A DNA stretch of 64,000 nucleotides. Source: Vibrio salilacus. Lineage in GTDB: Bacteria; Pseudomonadota; Gammaproteobacteria; Enterobacterales; Vibrionaceae. The stretch covers positions 124,001-188,000 of the forward strand of contig NZ_NIVQ01000003.1 of the NCBI RefSeq assembly GCF_002811245.1. The letters run 5' to 3'. The notes under the pieces were generated by a model. It saw only the letters and a list, made by a program, of their open reading frames with translations, was not told the DNA's origin and ran no database searches. Below, piece by piece: positions 7,697-16,966 of the stretch; the first letter of the stretch is position 1; every line of letters begins with the position of its first letter. Both the position numbers and the translations under genes were made by a program.

Positions 7697-8473
7697 ATGT
7701 TAGTTGTCGTGTCACCAGCGAAAACCTTAGATTATGAATCACCACTCGCAACGCAGAAGTATACCCAGCCAGAGTTGCTTGACTATTCACAACAGTTAAT
7801 TGAAGTTTGCCGTCAATTAACACCTGCTGATGTTGCCAGTTTGATGAAAGTCAGTGATAAAATTGCTGATCTCAATGTTGGTCGTTTCCAGGAGTGGAGT
7901 GATACATTTACATTAGACAATGCACGTCAAGCTATCTTGGCATTTAAAGGTGACGTTTATACTGGCCTTGACGCCGAGTCTTTGTCGGAAGACGATTTCG
8001 CTTATGCTCAGGATCACCTGCGGATGCTATCTGGTCTCTATGGGTTACTTAGGCCACTTGATCTTATGCAGCCATACCGCCTAGAGATGGGAACTAAACT
8101 AGTCAGCGACAAAGGCAGTAACCTCTACCAGTTTTGGGGCAGTGTGATCACCGATAAACTTAATCAGGCGATTGCCAAGCAAGGTGACAATGTACTGATT
8201 AACTTAGCGTCGAATGAGTACTTTAAAGCGGTCAAACCCAAAGCGCTTGATGCGCAAGTGATTACCCCGGTATTTAAAGATTGCAAGAAGGGGCAATATA
8301 AAGTGATCAGTTTCTACGCCAAGAAAGCACGCGGTATGATGGCGCGCTATATTATCGACAACAGAATCTCTAGTGTCGCTGACTTAACTCAGTTTGATAC
8401 GGCCGGGTATTACTTTGCCGAGCAGGAATCAACACCGACTGAATTGGTGTTTAAGCGCGAAGAGCAGTCATAG
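7697..8473 (+). CDS. yaaA: Peroxide stress protein YaaA (UPF0246)
   Basis: 258 residues, the family's usual length. It begins [16 protein letters not shown], the YaaA signature, and contains [33 protein letters not shown], and [16 protein letters not shown]. In E. coli YaaA lowers intracellular free iron during hydrogen peroxide stress and is controlled by OxyR; it also binds DNA. A small DUF5363 gene follows 19 bp later and a TatD hydrolase after that, so the three probably form one transcript. Confidence 0.96.
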   Translation: MLVVVSPAKTLDYESPLATQKYTQPELLDYSQQLIEVCRQLTPADVASLMKVSDKIADLNVGRFQEWSDTFTLDNARQAILAFKGDVYTGLDAESLSEDDFAYAQDHLRMLSGLYGLLRPLDLMQPYRLEMGTKLVSDKGSNLYQFWGSVITDKLNQAIAKQGDNVLINLASNEYFKAVKPKALDAQVITPVFKDCKKGQYKVISFYAKKARGMMARYIIDNRISSVADLTQFDTAGYYFAEQESTPTELVFKREEQS

Positions 8474-8492
8474 CAAAGAGAGGAAGGGGATC

Positions 8493-8633
8493 ATGATCAA
8501 CTGGCTTAAACGCTTAATCGCACGATACGACGTTTGGTGCCTATCGATGGGATTAACGCCGGAGAATAGGCGTCGCTGTGTGCCTTATCGTCGCGACCCA
8601 TCTCATCATGACTCTGATAATTCTGAGGCGTAG
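8493..8633 (+). CDS. 46-residue DUF5363-like protein
   Basis: ATG 8493 follows GAGAGGAAGGGG, a strong ribosome binding site. The protein begins MINWLKRLIARYDVWCLSMG and contains LTPENRRRCVPYRRDP, matching the small gammaproteobacterial DUF5363 family as I know it. It has an amphipathic basic helix at the N-terminus and a His/Asp-rich tail. Function unknown. It lies between yaaA (19 bp gap) and the TatD gene (5 bp gap), so it is translated from the same message. Confidence 0.8.
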   Translation: MINWLKRLIARYDVWCLSMGLTPENRRRCVPYRRDPSHHDSDNSEA

Positions 8634-8638
8634 ACCTA

Positions 8639-9406
8639 GTGCGCCTTTTTGATACCCACTGCCATTTTGATTTTGCTCCTTTTGCTGATGATGTTACTGC
8701 CCATCTCGAACAGGCCCATAGCGTCGGTGTTGAGAGGATTATGCTGCCCTCTATTGGATCAGGAAATTGGCAATCAGTGCGCGATTTAGCTCGTCGACAT
8801 TCTTCTCTTTACTATGCGCTTGGTTTTCACCCCTATTTTTTAACTCTCGATGCCTCGATCACACAACTTGAAAAGCAGCTTGATGAGCGTGATAACAAAT
8901 GCGTTGCGGTAGGTGAGTGTGGCCTAGACGCTATGATTAACATCGACCCGCAGTGGCAGGAGAAACTGTTTATTGCTCAAGTTCGCTTAGCCCAGCAGAG
9001 CCAATTGCCCCTGGTGATTCACTGTCGGAAAAGTCAGCCACGATTGTTGCAATTGTTAAAGCAACTTCGTTTCGATCAAGGTGGAGTGGTGCACGGTTTT
9101 TCTGGTAGTTACCAACAAGCAATGCAGTGGGTTGAGCATGGTTTTTTCATTGGCGTCGGCGGCGTGATCACGTATCCACGTGCGCAGAAAACTCGTGATG
9201 CGATCGCTCAGCTTTCCTTACAGCATATCGTTTTAGAGACCGATTCCCCCGACATGCCATTGAATGGCCATCAAGGCAAGCCTAATCATCCTAAAATGAT
9301 AGTTCAAATATTAACCTGCCTCTCGGAATTAAAGGAAATGCCTAAGCAAACGGTTGCTGAGAACGTTTGGGAAAATAGCAATTTGGCGTTCGGTATTTGC
9401 GAATAA
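8639..9406 (+). CDS. yjjV: TatD-family metal-dependent hydrolase (YjjV-like)
   Basis: 255 residues starting at GTG 8639, just after the DUF5363 stop. TatD enzymes are TIM-barrel metal-dependent DNases/hydrolases. Visible metal motifs are DTHCHFDF (residues 5-12), VGECGLDAM (~91-99), PLVIHCRKSQ (~123-132), VHGFSGSY, and LETDSPDMPLNG near residue 202. It is closer to YjjV than to TatD or YcfH by the FDTHCHFDFAPF start; that assignment is inference. Substrate in the cell unknown. Confidence 0.88.
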   Translation: MRLFDTHCHFDFAPFADDVTAHLEQAHSVGVERIMLPSIGSGNWQSVRDLARRHSSLYYALGFHPYFLTLDASITQLEKQLDERDNKCVAVGECGLDAMINIDPQWQEKLFIAQVRLAQQSQLPLVIHCRKSQPRLLQLLKQLRFDQGGVVHGFSGSYQQAMQWVEHGFFIGVGGVITYPRAQKTRDAIAQLSLQHIVLETDSPDMPLNGHQGKPNHPKMIVQILTCLSELKEMPKQTVAENVWENSNLAFGICE

Positions 9407-9450
9407 ATCCTAAATAAATTGTTTATTTGATGAATGCAGGTACATCTAAG

Positions 9451-9466
9451 TGTGACTTAATTCACG
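9451..9466 (+). promoter_or_regulatory. CRP-like box upstream of nupC
   Basis: TGTGActtaatTCACG matches TGTGAnnnnnnTCACA at 9 of 10 fixed positions, 145 bp before the nupC start. cAMP-CRP control of nucleoside uptake is well known in E. coli. Confidence 0.65.
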
Positions 9467-9610
9467 TAACCGAGTGAATGCATGATGAATCTTATCAGAA
9501 ACTGTGAAGGCGGCATTACTTTATCAATGGACGGATGAGTATAATTGCGGCTTCTTATGAGCACCATTTTGTTACACGCCAATAAATAACCTATAAGGAA
9601 GTCATAAACT

Positions 9611-10870
9611 ATGAGCCTGTTTATGAGCCTAGTCGGCATGGCAGTATTGCTAGGACTTGCATTACTACTGTCTGATAACCGCAAAGCTATCAATCTAAGA
9701 ACTGTGGGTGGCGCTTTTGCTATCCAATTTATCATCGGTGGTTTCGTTCTTTACGTACCATGGGGTCGCGACCTACTGGCTGGCTTCTCAGCTGGTGTAC
9801 AGAACGTCATCGATTACGGAAAAGACGGTACTGGTTTCCTATTCGGTAACCTTGTTAACTTCTCAGTTGACGGTATCGGTTTCATCTTTGCATTCCAAGT
9901 ACTCCCAACACTAATCTTCTTCTCTGCACTTATCTCTGTACTTTACTACATTGGTGTTATGCAATGGGTTATCAAGATTCTTGGTGGTAGTCTACAAAAA
10001 GCACTAGGTACTTCACGCGCCGAGTCTTTGTCTGCAGCCGCGAACATTTTTGTTGGTCAAACAGAAGCGCCACTCGTGGTTCGTCCGTTTGTACCTAAAA
10101 TGACTCAATCTGAGCTATTTGCCGTAATGTGTGGTGGTCTAGCGTCTGTTGCTGGTGGCGTACTAGCAGGTTACGCGTCTATGGGCGTTCCTCTAGAGTA
10201 CCTTGTTGCAGCGTCATTCATGGCAGCACCTGGTGGACTATTGTTTGCTAAAATCATCAAACCTGAAACGGATACGCCAGATGAGAATCTAGGCAAGGAT
10301 ATGGACGGTGATGATAAACCGGCTAACGTTATCGATGCAGCCGCAGGTGGCGCCTCAGTAGGCTTGCAACTGGCACTAAACGTTGGTGCGATGCTTCTTG
10401 CCTTTGTTGGTTTGATTGCCTTAATTAACGGTATGCTTGGTGGTATTGGTGGTTGGTTCGGTATGCCAGAGCTAACACTTGAATTGCTTCTAGGTTATCT
10501 GTTCGCACCTCTAGCATTCTTTATCGGTGTTCCATGGGAAGAATCAGTTGTTGCCGGTTCATTTATCGGTCAAAAATTGGTTGTGAACGAATTCGTAGCT
10601 TACTTAAACTTCGTTCCTTACGTTGGTGAGAACGCGCAAATAGTTGCTTCGACAGGCGCTGTAATGTCTGAGAAAACACAAGCCATTATTTCATTCGCAC
10701 TATGTGGTTTCGCCAACCTTTCTTCTGTAGCGATTCTACTCGGTGGTCTAGGTGGTCTAGCGCCAAACCGTCGTCACGATATCGCTCGTATGGGTGTTAA
10801 AGCGGTTTGTGCTGGTACACTATCTAACTTGATGGCAGCGACAATCGCTGGCTTCTTCCTATCTTTCTAA
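9611..10870 (+). CDS. nupC: Concentrative nucleoside transporter (NupC/CNT family)
   Basis: 419 residues with about ten membrane segments. CNT motifs are clear: NIFVGQTEAPLVVRPF, VMCGGLASVAGGVLAGYA, ALLGYLFAPLAFFIGVPW-type segment near residue 300, and ALCGFANLSSVAILLGGLGG near the end. It imports nucleosides with Na+ or H+ across the inner membrane. AAGGAAGT precedes the ATG. It lies upstream of the deo genes that break nucleosides down, and has its own CRP-like box and terminator. Confidence 0.95.
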   Translation: MSLFMSLVGMAVLLGLALLLSDNRKAINLRTVGGAFAIQFIIGGFVLYVPWGRDLLAGFSAGVQNVIDYGKDGTGFLFGNLVNFSVDGIGFIFAFQVLPTLIFFSALISVLYYIGVMQWVIKILGGSLQKALGTSRAESLSAAANIFVGQTEAPLVVRPFVPKMTQSELFAVMCGGLASVAGGVLAGYASMGVPLEYLVAASFMAAPGGLLFAKIIKPETDTPDENLGKDMDGDDKPANVIDAAAGGASVGLQLALNVGAMLLAFVGLIALINGMLGGIGGWFGMPELTLELLLGYLFAPLAFFIGVPWEESVVAGSFIGQKLVVNEFVAYLNFVPYVGENAQIVASTGAVMSEKTQAIISFALCGFANLSSVAILLGGLGGLAPNRRHDIARMGVKAVCAGTLSNLMAATIAGFFLSF

Positions 10871-10903
10871 TTAAGTAAGAAAGATTATATAGACGCCATT
10901 TTA

Positions 10904-10944
10904 AAAAACCCGTAGCCACACACTGTGTGCTACGGGTTTTTTTG
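10904..10944 (+). terminator. Terminator after nupC
   Basis: Stem AAAACCCGTAGC/GCTACGGGTTTT with a 13-nt loop, followed by more T. Confidence 0.9.
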
Positions 10945-11192
10945 TTTTCTTTCGTCGCATTTGCCCGCTAACGGTGAATATTTTTTTGTTTTGTTAGCGA
11001 GCAAAATACTTAGAAAGAGATCTGCCTAATTAGATTTAGGCAATAGGTTCGCAACGTTAGGAGATCGATAAGATTGAGTAAACGTTAAGCTGAATCTTTT
11101 TTGAGATACAAACCGTTTGCGCTCTATGAGTGACTACAGTTCCGCGATAAATATCTATAATGTAGTTAACTATAGAAAGTAGGGTAAAACTC
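10945..11192 (+). other. Non-coding region between nupC terminator and XapX gene
   Basis: No gene seen. It holds one perfect 7-bp hairpin (TGCCTAA/TTAGGCA, 11023-11042). The promoter of the XapX gene presumably lies near 11120-11170, where the sequence is AT-rich. Confidence 0.4.
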
Positions 11193-11363
11193 ATGAATGA
11201 AGTTATCCTCGCAACCTTGGCGGGTTTTGTTGTTGGAGTCCTGTTTTCGGCGCTTAAGTTACCTATACCAGCCCCGCCTGTTTTGTCGGGCATTATGGGC
11301 ATTGTAGGGGTTTACTTAGGTGGCCTAACTTATCAATGGATCATTGATAATTTTTTTAGCTAG
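11193..11363 (+). CDS. XapX-domain small membrane protein
   Basis: 56 residues. ATG 11193 is preceded by AGGGT at ~9 bases. The protein begins MNEVILATLAGFVVGVLFSA and contains LPIPAPPVLSGIMGIVGVYLG, the pattern of the XapX (DUF1427) family, with two membrane helices separated by a Pro-rich turn. The molecular role is unknown. It lies between nupC and deoC, which suggests, but does not show, a link to nucleoside metabolism. Confidence 0.8.
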   Translation: MNEVILATLAGFVVGVLFSALKLPIPAPPVLSGIMGIVGVYLGGLTYQWIIDNFFS

Positions 11364-11618
11364 AGATAATCGATACAGGAGTATGATTATTGATAGCGGC
11401 AACATGAGTTGCTTGGGCTGAGCCCATAGACGTTATACACCGCAATCGCAGATTGTTGTGCCATAGACCAAACTGGTACTGTGCGGTGACAGGGATAGCA
11501 ATTGGCATAGTTTCGCTGACTATGTCGAGTCTTCAAGGAACCAAGTCCGTTCATAAATGACTGCAGTTCTAAAATGTATTTAGAACTGTCACTTTTTGAA
11601 TATTGATCGGAGATAGAA
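11364..11618 (+). promoter_or_regulatory. Structured leader upstream of deoC
   Basis: 255 bp without a gene. It holds a perfect TGGGC/GCCCA hairpin (11414-11426), long-range arms CACCGCA/TGCGGTG (11438-11444 and 11482-11488), and, 30 bp before deoC, a perfect 10-bp inverted repeat CAGTTCTAAA/TTTAGAACTG (11564-11588) followed by CACTTTTTG. The last element could be a terminator-like hairpin or a protein operator. Confidence 0.5.
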
Positions 11619-12395
11619 ATGAGCGATTTAAAAGCAGCAGCACTACGTGCACTCAAACTTATGGACTTAACCACGCTGAATGATGATGACACTGATGCGA
11701 AAGTTATATCACTTTGTCATGACGCTAAATCAGCAGTAGGTAACACAGCTGCAATCTGTATATACCCTCGTTTTATTCCGATTGCGAAGAAAACACTTCG
11801 TGAGCAAGGCACACCAGAGATTCGTATTGCGACGGTCACTAACTTCCCACATGGAAATGACGATATTGACATCGCCGTGGCTGAAACAAAAGCAGCAGTG
11901 GCGTACGGTGCCGATGAAGTCGACGTGGTATTCCCATACCGTGCGCTGATGGCAGGTAACGAGGAAGTGGGTTTCGAGCTTGTTAAGCAATGTAAAGCGG
12001 CTTGCGGAGACATTTTGCTTAAAGTGATCATCGAAACCGGTGAGCTCAAAGAAGAAGCGCTGATCAAAAAGGCTTCTGAAATCTGTATCAAAGCGGGTGC
12101 CGACTTCATCAAAACCTCAACAGGTAAAGTGCCAGTAAACGCAACTCCAGAATACGCGCGCATGATGCTAGAAGTGATTCGTGACATGGGCGTTGCCGAA
12201 AGTGTGGGTTTCAAACCTGCTGGTGGCGTTCGTACGGCTGAAGATGCACAAGCGTATTTGGCAATGGCAGATGAGATCCTAGGTGACAACTGGGTGGATG
12301 CTCGTCATTACCGTTTTGGAGCGTCAAGCCTACTAACGAACCTACTTAATACATTAGAAGTCACAGACGAGACTGCTGATCCAGCAGCTTACTAA
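11619..12395 (+). CDS. deoC: Deoxyribose-phosphate aldolase
   Basis: 258 residues, matching E. coli DeoC length. It splits 2-deoxyribose 5-phosphate into glyceraldehyde 3-phosphate and acetaldehyde, the last step of deoxynucleoside catabolism. The Schiff-base motif [17 protein letters not shown] is at residues ~161-177; KVIIETGEL and [15 protein letters not shown] are also family motifs. TCGGAGAT precedes the ATG. First gene of the deoCABD block. Confidence 0.98.
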   Translation: MSDLKAAALRALKLMDLTTLNDDDTDAKVISLCHDAKSAVGNTAAICIYPRFIPIAKKTLREQGTPEIRIATVTNFPHGNDDIDIAVAETKAAVAYGADEVDVVFPYRALMAGNEEVGFELVKQCKAACGDILLKVIIETGELKEEALIKKASEICIKAGADFIKTSTGKVPVNATPEYARMMLEVIRDMGVAESVGFKPAGGVRTAEDAQAYLAMADEILGDNWVDARHYRFGASSLLTNLLNTLEVTDETADPAAY

Positions 12396-12536
12396 TTTTC
12401 TCGTCATATTTGACGCCGCAGCGACAAATATTTAGAGAATTGATGAAAATAAAGTCTGTTTGGTGGGGCGGCATTTTGTCGTTCCACCCTACCTCTTAAT
12501 CGACAACCATCGCTTTCTTTAGCGTGGGAGGATCTA

Positions 12537-13865
12537 ATGTATCTACCTCAAGAAATCATCCGTAAAAAACGAGACGGCGAAGTTCTCACTGCCGACGAAA
12601 TTAACTTCTTTATTCAAGGTGTGGCAAATAATAGCGTCTCTGAAGGTCAGATTGCAGCGTTTGCCATGACGATATTTTTTAATGAAATGACCATGCCTGA
12701 ACGTATTGCTTTAACGTGTGCAATGCGTGATTCAGGCATGGTGATTGATTGGAGCCACAAGAACTTCGGTGGTCCAATCGTTGATAAACACTCAACCGGT
12801 GGTGTCGGTGACGTAACGTCACTGATGCTTGGCCCTATGGTGGCCGCATGTGGTGGTTTTGTACCCATGATCTCGGGTCGTGGCCTTGGTCACACTGGCG
12901 GTACACTTGATAAACTTGAGTCTATTCCAGGCTACAACATTACTCCAACCAATGAAGTGTTTGGTGATGTGACTAAAGACGCCGGTGTGGCTATCATCGG
13001 CCAAACGGGCGATCTTGCCCCGGCAGATAAGCGTGTTTACGCAACACGTGATATTACTGCGACAGTCGACAACATCTCACTGATTACTGCGTCAATTCTG
13101 TCTAAGAAACTAGCGGCGGGTCTTGAGTCGTTGGTGATGGATGTCAAAGTCGGTTCTGGCGCATTTATGCCAACGTATGAGGCGTCTGAAGAACTTGCCA
13201 AATCAATTGTCGCCGTGGCTAATGGTGCGGGTACTAAGACCACTGCAATCTTGACGGATATGAACCAAGTTCTTGCATCTTCAGCAGGTAACGCGGTTGA
13301 AGTGCGTGAAGCGGTACGATTCCTTACCGGTGAATACCGTAACCCACGTTTGCTTGAAGTGACCATGGCGTCATGTGCAGAGATGTTAGTGCTTGGCAAG
13401 CTGGCTGATAACACCGAAGACGCGCGTGCAAAATTGATGCAAGTGCTGGACAACGGTAAAGCAGCCGAGTGCTTTGGTAAAATGGTCGCAGGCTTAGGTG
13501 GCCCGGCAGATTTCGTTGAGAACTACGATAACTACCTTGGTAAAGCAGACATCATCAAACCTGTTTATGCGGATGAGTCGGGCGTCGTTTCGGCGATGGA
13601 TACGCGCGCTATTGGTATGGCCGTCGTCGGAATGGGTGGTGGTCGCCGCGTGGCAACCGATACGATTGATTATGCGGTGGGTTTTGACCACTTCATTCGC
13701 CTTGGTGAACAAGCGTCAAGTGATAAGCCTTTGGCGGTCATTCATGCTCGCAATGAAGCGCAGTGGCAAGAAGCTGCGGATGCATTGAAACAAGCGATCA
13801 CCGTTGGTGGTGAATACACGCCGACGCCAGAGATTTATCGTCAGATTCGCCCTGAAGACATTTAA
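12537..13865 (+). CDS. deoA: Thymidine phosphorylase
   Basis: 442 residues. It cleaves thymidine with phosphate to thymine and deoxyribose 1-phosphate. The N-terminus [20 protein letters not shown], the phosphate-binding [12 protein letters not shown] (~83-94) and the [20 protein letters not shown] segment (~201-220) are typical. A GGGAGG site precedes the ATG. Separated from deoC by 141 bp and from deoB by a palindromic repeat. Confidence 0.98.
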   Translation: MYLPQEIIRKKRDGEVLTADEINFFIQGVANNSVSEGQIAAFAMTIFFNEMTMPERIALTCAMRDSGMVIDWSHKNFGGPIVDKHSTGGVGDVTSLMLGPMVAACGGFVPMISGRGLGHTGGTLDKLESIPGYNITPTNEVFGDVTKDAGVAIIGQTGDLAPADKRVYATRDITATVDNISLITASILSKKLAAGLESLVMDVKVGSGAFMPTYEASEELAKSIVAVANGAGTKTTAILTDMNQVLASSAGNAVEVREAVRFLTGEYRNPRLLEVTMASCAEMLVLGKLADNTEDARAKLMQVLDNGKAAECFGKMVAGLGGPADFVENYDNYLGKADIIKPVYADESGVVSAMDTRAIGMAVVGMGGGRRVATDTIDYAVGFDHFIRLGEQASSDKPLAVIHARNEAQWQEAADALKQAITVGGEYTPTPEIYRQIRPEDI

Positions 13866-13990
13866 CCCCGTCATACTTGAAGTTGCAGCGTTGTTGACGG
13901 CGAAAATTCACCCTAATTACATAGAGCCTCTATGCTCATAGGGTTGAATGAGCTTGTCGCCTAGCTATAACTTTAATTATTTAAGGGGTA
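13866..13990. repeat. Vibrio palindromic repeat, copy B
   Basis: About 125 bp beginning directly after the deoA stop. Left end CGTCATACTTGAAGTTGCAG and right end CTATAACTTTAATTATTTAA are diverged complements; the inner arms are ATTCACCCT/AGGGTTGAAT. Same family as copies A (7479) and C (38432). Here it lies inside the deo operon. Confidence 0.82.
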
Positions 13991-14053
13991 ACATAATATT
14001 AACAAGATTGGTCGATTGAGCATTTGCTCTCGACCAGTTAAAGGAAGAGAGCA

Positions 14054-15274
14054 ATGAAAAGAGCATTTATTTTAGTACTAGATTCATTTGGTATCGGTGA
14101 AACCGCTGATGCTGATAAGTTTGGTGATGTTGGAGCAGACACTCTCGGTCATATCGCTGAACAGTGTGCTCAAGGCTTAGCTGACAATGCTGATCGTCGC
14201 GGCCCGCTGACACTGCCAAACCTGTCTAAATTGGGGTTGGCGATGGCGCACAAAGAGTCAACAGGCCGTTTTGCTCCGGGTCTAGACGCTAACGCAGAGA
14301 TCATCGGTGCCTATGGTCATGCGGCTGAGTTATCTTCAGGCAAAGACACGCCATCTGGTCATTGGGAAATTGCGGGTGTGCCGGTATTGTTTGATTGGGG
14401 GTATTTCACGGATAAACAGAACAGCTTCCCTACAGAGCTGACCGATCGTATTTTAGAGCGTGCAGGTTTGGATGGCTTCCTTGGCAACTGCCATGCATCG
14501 GGTACACAAGTGCTGGATGACTTAGGTGAAGCGCATATGAAGACAGGGCAACCTATTTTCTATACTTCTGCTGACTCGGTATTTCAAATTGCTTGTCACG
14601 AAGAGACGTTTGGCCTCGATCGCTTGTTAGAGCTGTGCCAAATTGCGCGTGAAGAGCTTGAAGATTACAATATTGGCCGTGTTATCGCGCGTCCATTTAT
14701 TGGCCCAGGCAAAGGCCAATTTGAGCGTACTGGCAACCGCCGAGACCTTTCTCTAGAGCCACCATCAGCGACAGTGTTGCAAAAACTGGTCGATGAGAAG
14801 GGTGGTCAGGTTCACTCAATCGGTAAAATTTCCGATATTTATGCTGGCTGCGGTATTACGCAAAAAACCAAAGCAACGGGTATTCCTGCACTGTTTGAAG
14901 CGACAAAAGAAGCGATCAAAGTCGCGGCTGATAACACCATTGTCTTCACAAACTTTGTCGACTTTGACTCAGCGTACGGCCATCGCCGCGATGTTGCAGG
15001 CTATGCAGCAGCACTAGAGTACTTTGATGGTCGAATCAACGAAGTCATCGAAATGATGAAAGAAGACGATGTCTTGATCTTGACCGCTGACCATGGCTGT
15101 GACCCAACATGGCCAGGTACCGATCATACTCGCGAGCACATTCCTGTTCTCGTCTATGGGCCGAAAGTTCCCGCAGGTTCACTGGGTTTGCGCGAAAGTT
15201 TTGCTGATATTGGTCAAACGCTGGCCAGTTACTTCGGCATGTCACCAATGGATTACGGTAAGAACTTTCTGTAA
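14054..15274 (+). CDS. deoB: Phosphopentomutase
   Basis: 406 residues. It converts (deoxy)ribose 1-phosphate to the 5-phosphate, linking DeoA/DeoD to DeoC. Alkaline-phosphatase-like metal motifs are visible: [17 protein letters not shown] (~8-24), [11 protein letters not shown] (~97-107), and [20 protein letters not shown] (~343-362). GGAAGAG precedes the ATG. DeoD follows after 70 bp. Confidence 0.98.
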   Translation: MKRAFILVLDSFGIGETADADKFGDVGADTLGHIAEQCAQGLADNADRRGPLTLPNLSKLGLAMAHKESTGRFAPGLDANAEIIGAYGHAAELSSGKDTPSGHWEIAGVPVLFDWGYFTDKQNSFPTELTDRILERAGLDGFLGNCHASGTQVLDDLGEAHMKTGQPIFYTSADSVFQIACHEETFGLDRLLELCQIAREELEDYNIGRVIARPFIGPGKGQFERTGNRRDLSLEPPSATVLQKLVDEKGGQVHSIGKISDIYAGCGITQKTKATGIPALFEATKEAIKVAADNTIVFTNFVDFDSAYGHRRDVAGYAAALEYFDGRINEVIEMMKEDDVLILTADHGCDPTWPGTDHTREHIPVLVYGPKVPAGSLGLRESFADIGQTLASYFGMSPMDYGKNFL

Positions 15275-15344
15275 TCACTATCCATATTAATAGAGGGCCT
15301 GCCCCTCTATTATTCTTGTTATTGTTAACTAAGGACATTCAATC

Positions 15345-16064
15345 ATGGCAACTCCACATATCAATGCAGAAATGGGCGCATTCGCCGATGTCGTTCTTAT
15401 GCCAGGCGACCCCCTACGTGCCAAATACATTGCAGAAACTTTCCTAGAAGATGTTGTACAGGTATGTGACGTACGCAATATGTACGGTTTCACGGGCACT
15501 TATAAAGGTCGTAAAGTTTCTGTTATGGGCCACGGTATGGGTATTCCATCGTGCTCAATTTATGCCACTGAGCTAATCAAAGACTTCGGGGTTAAGAAAA
15601 TTATCCGTGTCGGTAGCTGTGGTGCGGTTAGTGAAGATATTAAAGTTCGCGATGTTGTGATCGGCATGGGCGCATGTACTGACTCGAAAGTGAATCGTAT
15701 TCGCTTTAAAGATCATGATTTTGCGGCAATTGCTGACTATAAAATGGTTCGCGCTGCAGAAGATGCGGCCAAAGCGCGCGGCATTGAGGTAAAAGTGGGT
15801 AACTTATTCTCTGCTGAGCTGTTCTACACGCCAGATCCAGAAATGTTTGATGTTATGGACAAGTACGGCATCGTCGGTGTTGAAATGGAAGCGGCTGGTA
15901 TTTATGGTGTATGTGCCGAATATGGTGCGAAAGCGCTGACTATCTGTACGGTGTCTGATCATATCAAGACGGGTGAGCAAACTACGTCGGATGAGCGTCA
16001 AACTACCTTTAACGATATGATGATCATTGCGTTAGACTCAGTTCTTCTTGGTGATGCCGAGTAA
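15345..16064 (+). CDS. deoD: Purine nucleoside phosphorylase, DeoD type
   Basis: 239 residues, the size of hexameric bacterial PNP. It cleaves purine (deoxy)nucleosides with phosphate. Motifs: [22 protein letters not shown] at the N-terminus cut here to its known start [14 protein letters not shown] (~87-94), [12 protein letters not shown] (~178-189) and [10 protein letters not shown] (~203-212, catalytic Asp). Last gene of deoCABD. Confidence 0.98.
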   Translation: MATPHINAEMGAFADVVLMPGDPLRAKYIAETFLEDVVQVCDVRNMYGFTGTYKGRKVSVMGHGMGIPSCSIYATELIKDFGVKKIIRVGSCGAVSEDIKVRDVVIGMGACTDSKVNRIRFKDHDFAAIADYKMVRAAEDAAKARGIEVKVGNLFSAELFYTPDPEMFDVMDKYGIVGVEMEAAGIYGVCAEYGAKALTICTVSDHIKTGEQTTSDERQTTFNDMMIIALDSVLLGDAE

Positions 16065-16200
16065 CAACGCTTCGCTCCGAGATCGGGTTTCGCCCTGCGA
16101 GGCTCGGGAACGGACTTCGTCCTTCTAGAACGGTTGGGATTATTAGCAAATCGAACGTTGCCAGCAGCGGTGGTATTTGTTATTGCTCAATTATCTAGAT
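16065..16200. other. Hairpin-rich intergenic segment after deoD
   Basis: The first 65 bp are GC-richer than the surroundings and consist of short self-complementary words (GCTTCGC, TCGGGTTTCGCCC, GGACTTCGTCC). No gene fits. It looks like a degraded dispersed repeat rather than a regulatory site; low certainty. Confidence 0.35.
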
Positions 16201-16210
16201 TGAAAAGAAG

Positions 16211-16235
16211 AGGGTTGACACTTAGTGTCAACCCT
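16211..16235. terminator. Bidirectional terminator between deoD and ytjB
   Basis: Perfect 11-bp stem AGGGTTGACAC/GTGTCAACCCT with a TTA loop between convergent genes; the T-tract is only moderate on either strand. Confidence 0.7.
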
Positions 16236-16240
16236 TAAAT

Positions 16241-16861
16241 TTATCTTGTTTCCTGCTGCATATCTTTCAGCAGCAGGTTGTCGCCTTTGCGTTTGTTTGG
16301 CTTACGACGGAAGATTAAGACAATTAACATTCCGGCGATAAAACTCAGTCCGACCATGGTATACATATAGCGATCGCTTTTACGGTAATAATGATCAGAA
16401 AATGCCGTCAGCTTACCCGTTTCAAAAGTGACACGCACAAAACCAATCACATTTTTGTCACGAATGACGGGCTCTATGAGCTGCTGTTTGCCGATACGCG
16501 CGGTTTGTAGCGGAGTATCTAAACCGAGCATCTCGCGTACTGACTTCGCGTTGTCACTTGCGGCCAGTTTTACCCCTTCAGCATCATAGATGGTGGCATC
16601 AACAACCAAATCATCTTGCGCTAATTGATTGGCCAATTTAAGCAATTTTTCTTGATCTTGTTCGACGATTTTATCGTTAGCAGATAGAGAGGCTTGTGAG
16701 ATAAGAATGTGGGTTAGAGTCTCTAACTGATTAGCTTGGATCTGCTCGTTGCCTTGACTGATTTTAACGCTGTTAATGGCAATCGTGACCACCATAGCGA
16801 TCAACGAGAGTGTGCTCAACATTTTTATGGCGATCCGAAATGAAAACAAGGATGAGTCCAC
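16241..16861 (-). CDS. ytjB: YtjB/SMP-family membrane protein
   Basis: 206 residues with one membrane helix near residues 10-30 and a second near 168-186, enclosing a ~135-residue periplasmic sensor-like part; the C-terminal tail is basic (RRKPNKRKGD). It matches the YtjB (SMP, AhpA) family, whose gene stands head-to-head with serB in E. coli as here. Function is not settled. The 105-bp gap to serB must hold both promoters. Confidence 0.85.
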   Translation of the reverse strand: MDSSLFSFRIAIKMLSTLSLIAMVVTIAINSVKISQGNEQIQANQLETLTHILISQASLSANDKIVEQDQEKLLKLANQLAQDDLVVDATIYDAEGVKLAASDNAKSVREMLGLDTPLQTARIGKQQLIEPVIRDKNVIGFVRVTFETGKLTAFSDHYYRKSDRYMYTMVGLSFIAGMLIVLIFRRKPNKRKGDNLLLKDMQQETR

Positions 16862-16966
16862 TTTTCACCTAATATAGAGTTTAATTATACTTAAGTGCAT
16901 ATTGAGACTTGCGCATTTAAATTGCAATAGGTTAACGTGTTGAGATATTTTATAGGAATGGTAAAC

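Noticed and set aside
11387..11692. 101-codon ORF on the minus strand across the deoC leader and start
   Set aside because: It overlaps the deoC start, has a composition unlike a protein here, and no ribosome binding site; it is a shadow.
11717..12289. 190-codon ORF antisense to deoC
   Set aside because: deoC is certain; the antisense frame shows a codon-mirroring artefact and no known fold.
13037..13453. 138-codon ORF antisense to deoA
   Set aside because: Same reason: mirror of a certain gene, Ser/Ala/Thr-rich with no recognisable family.
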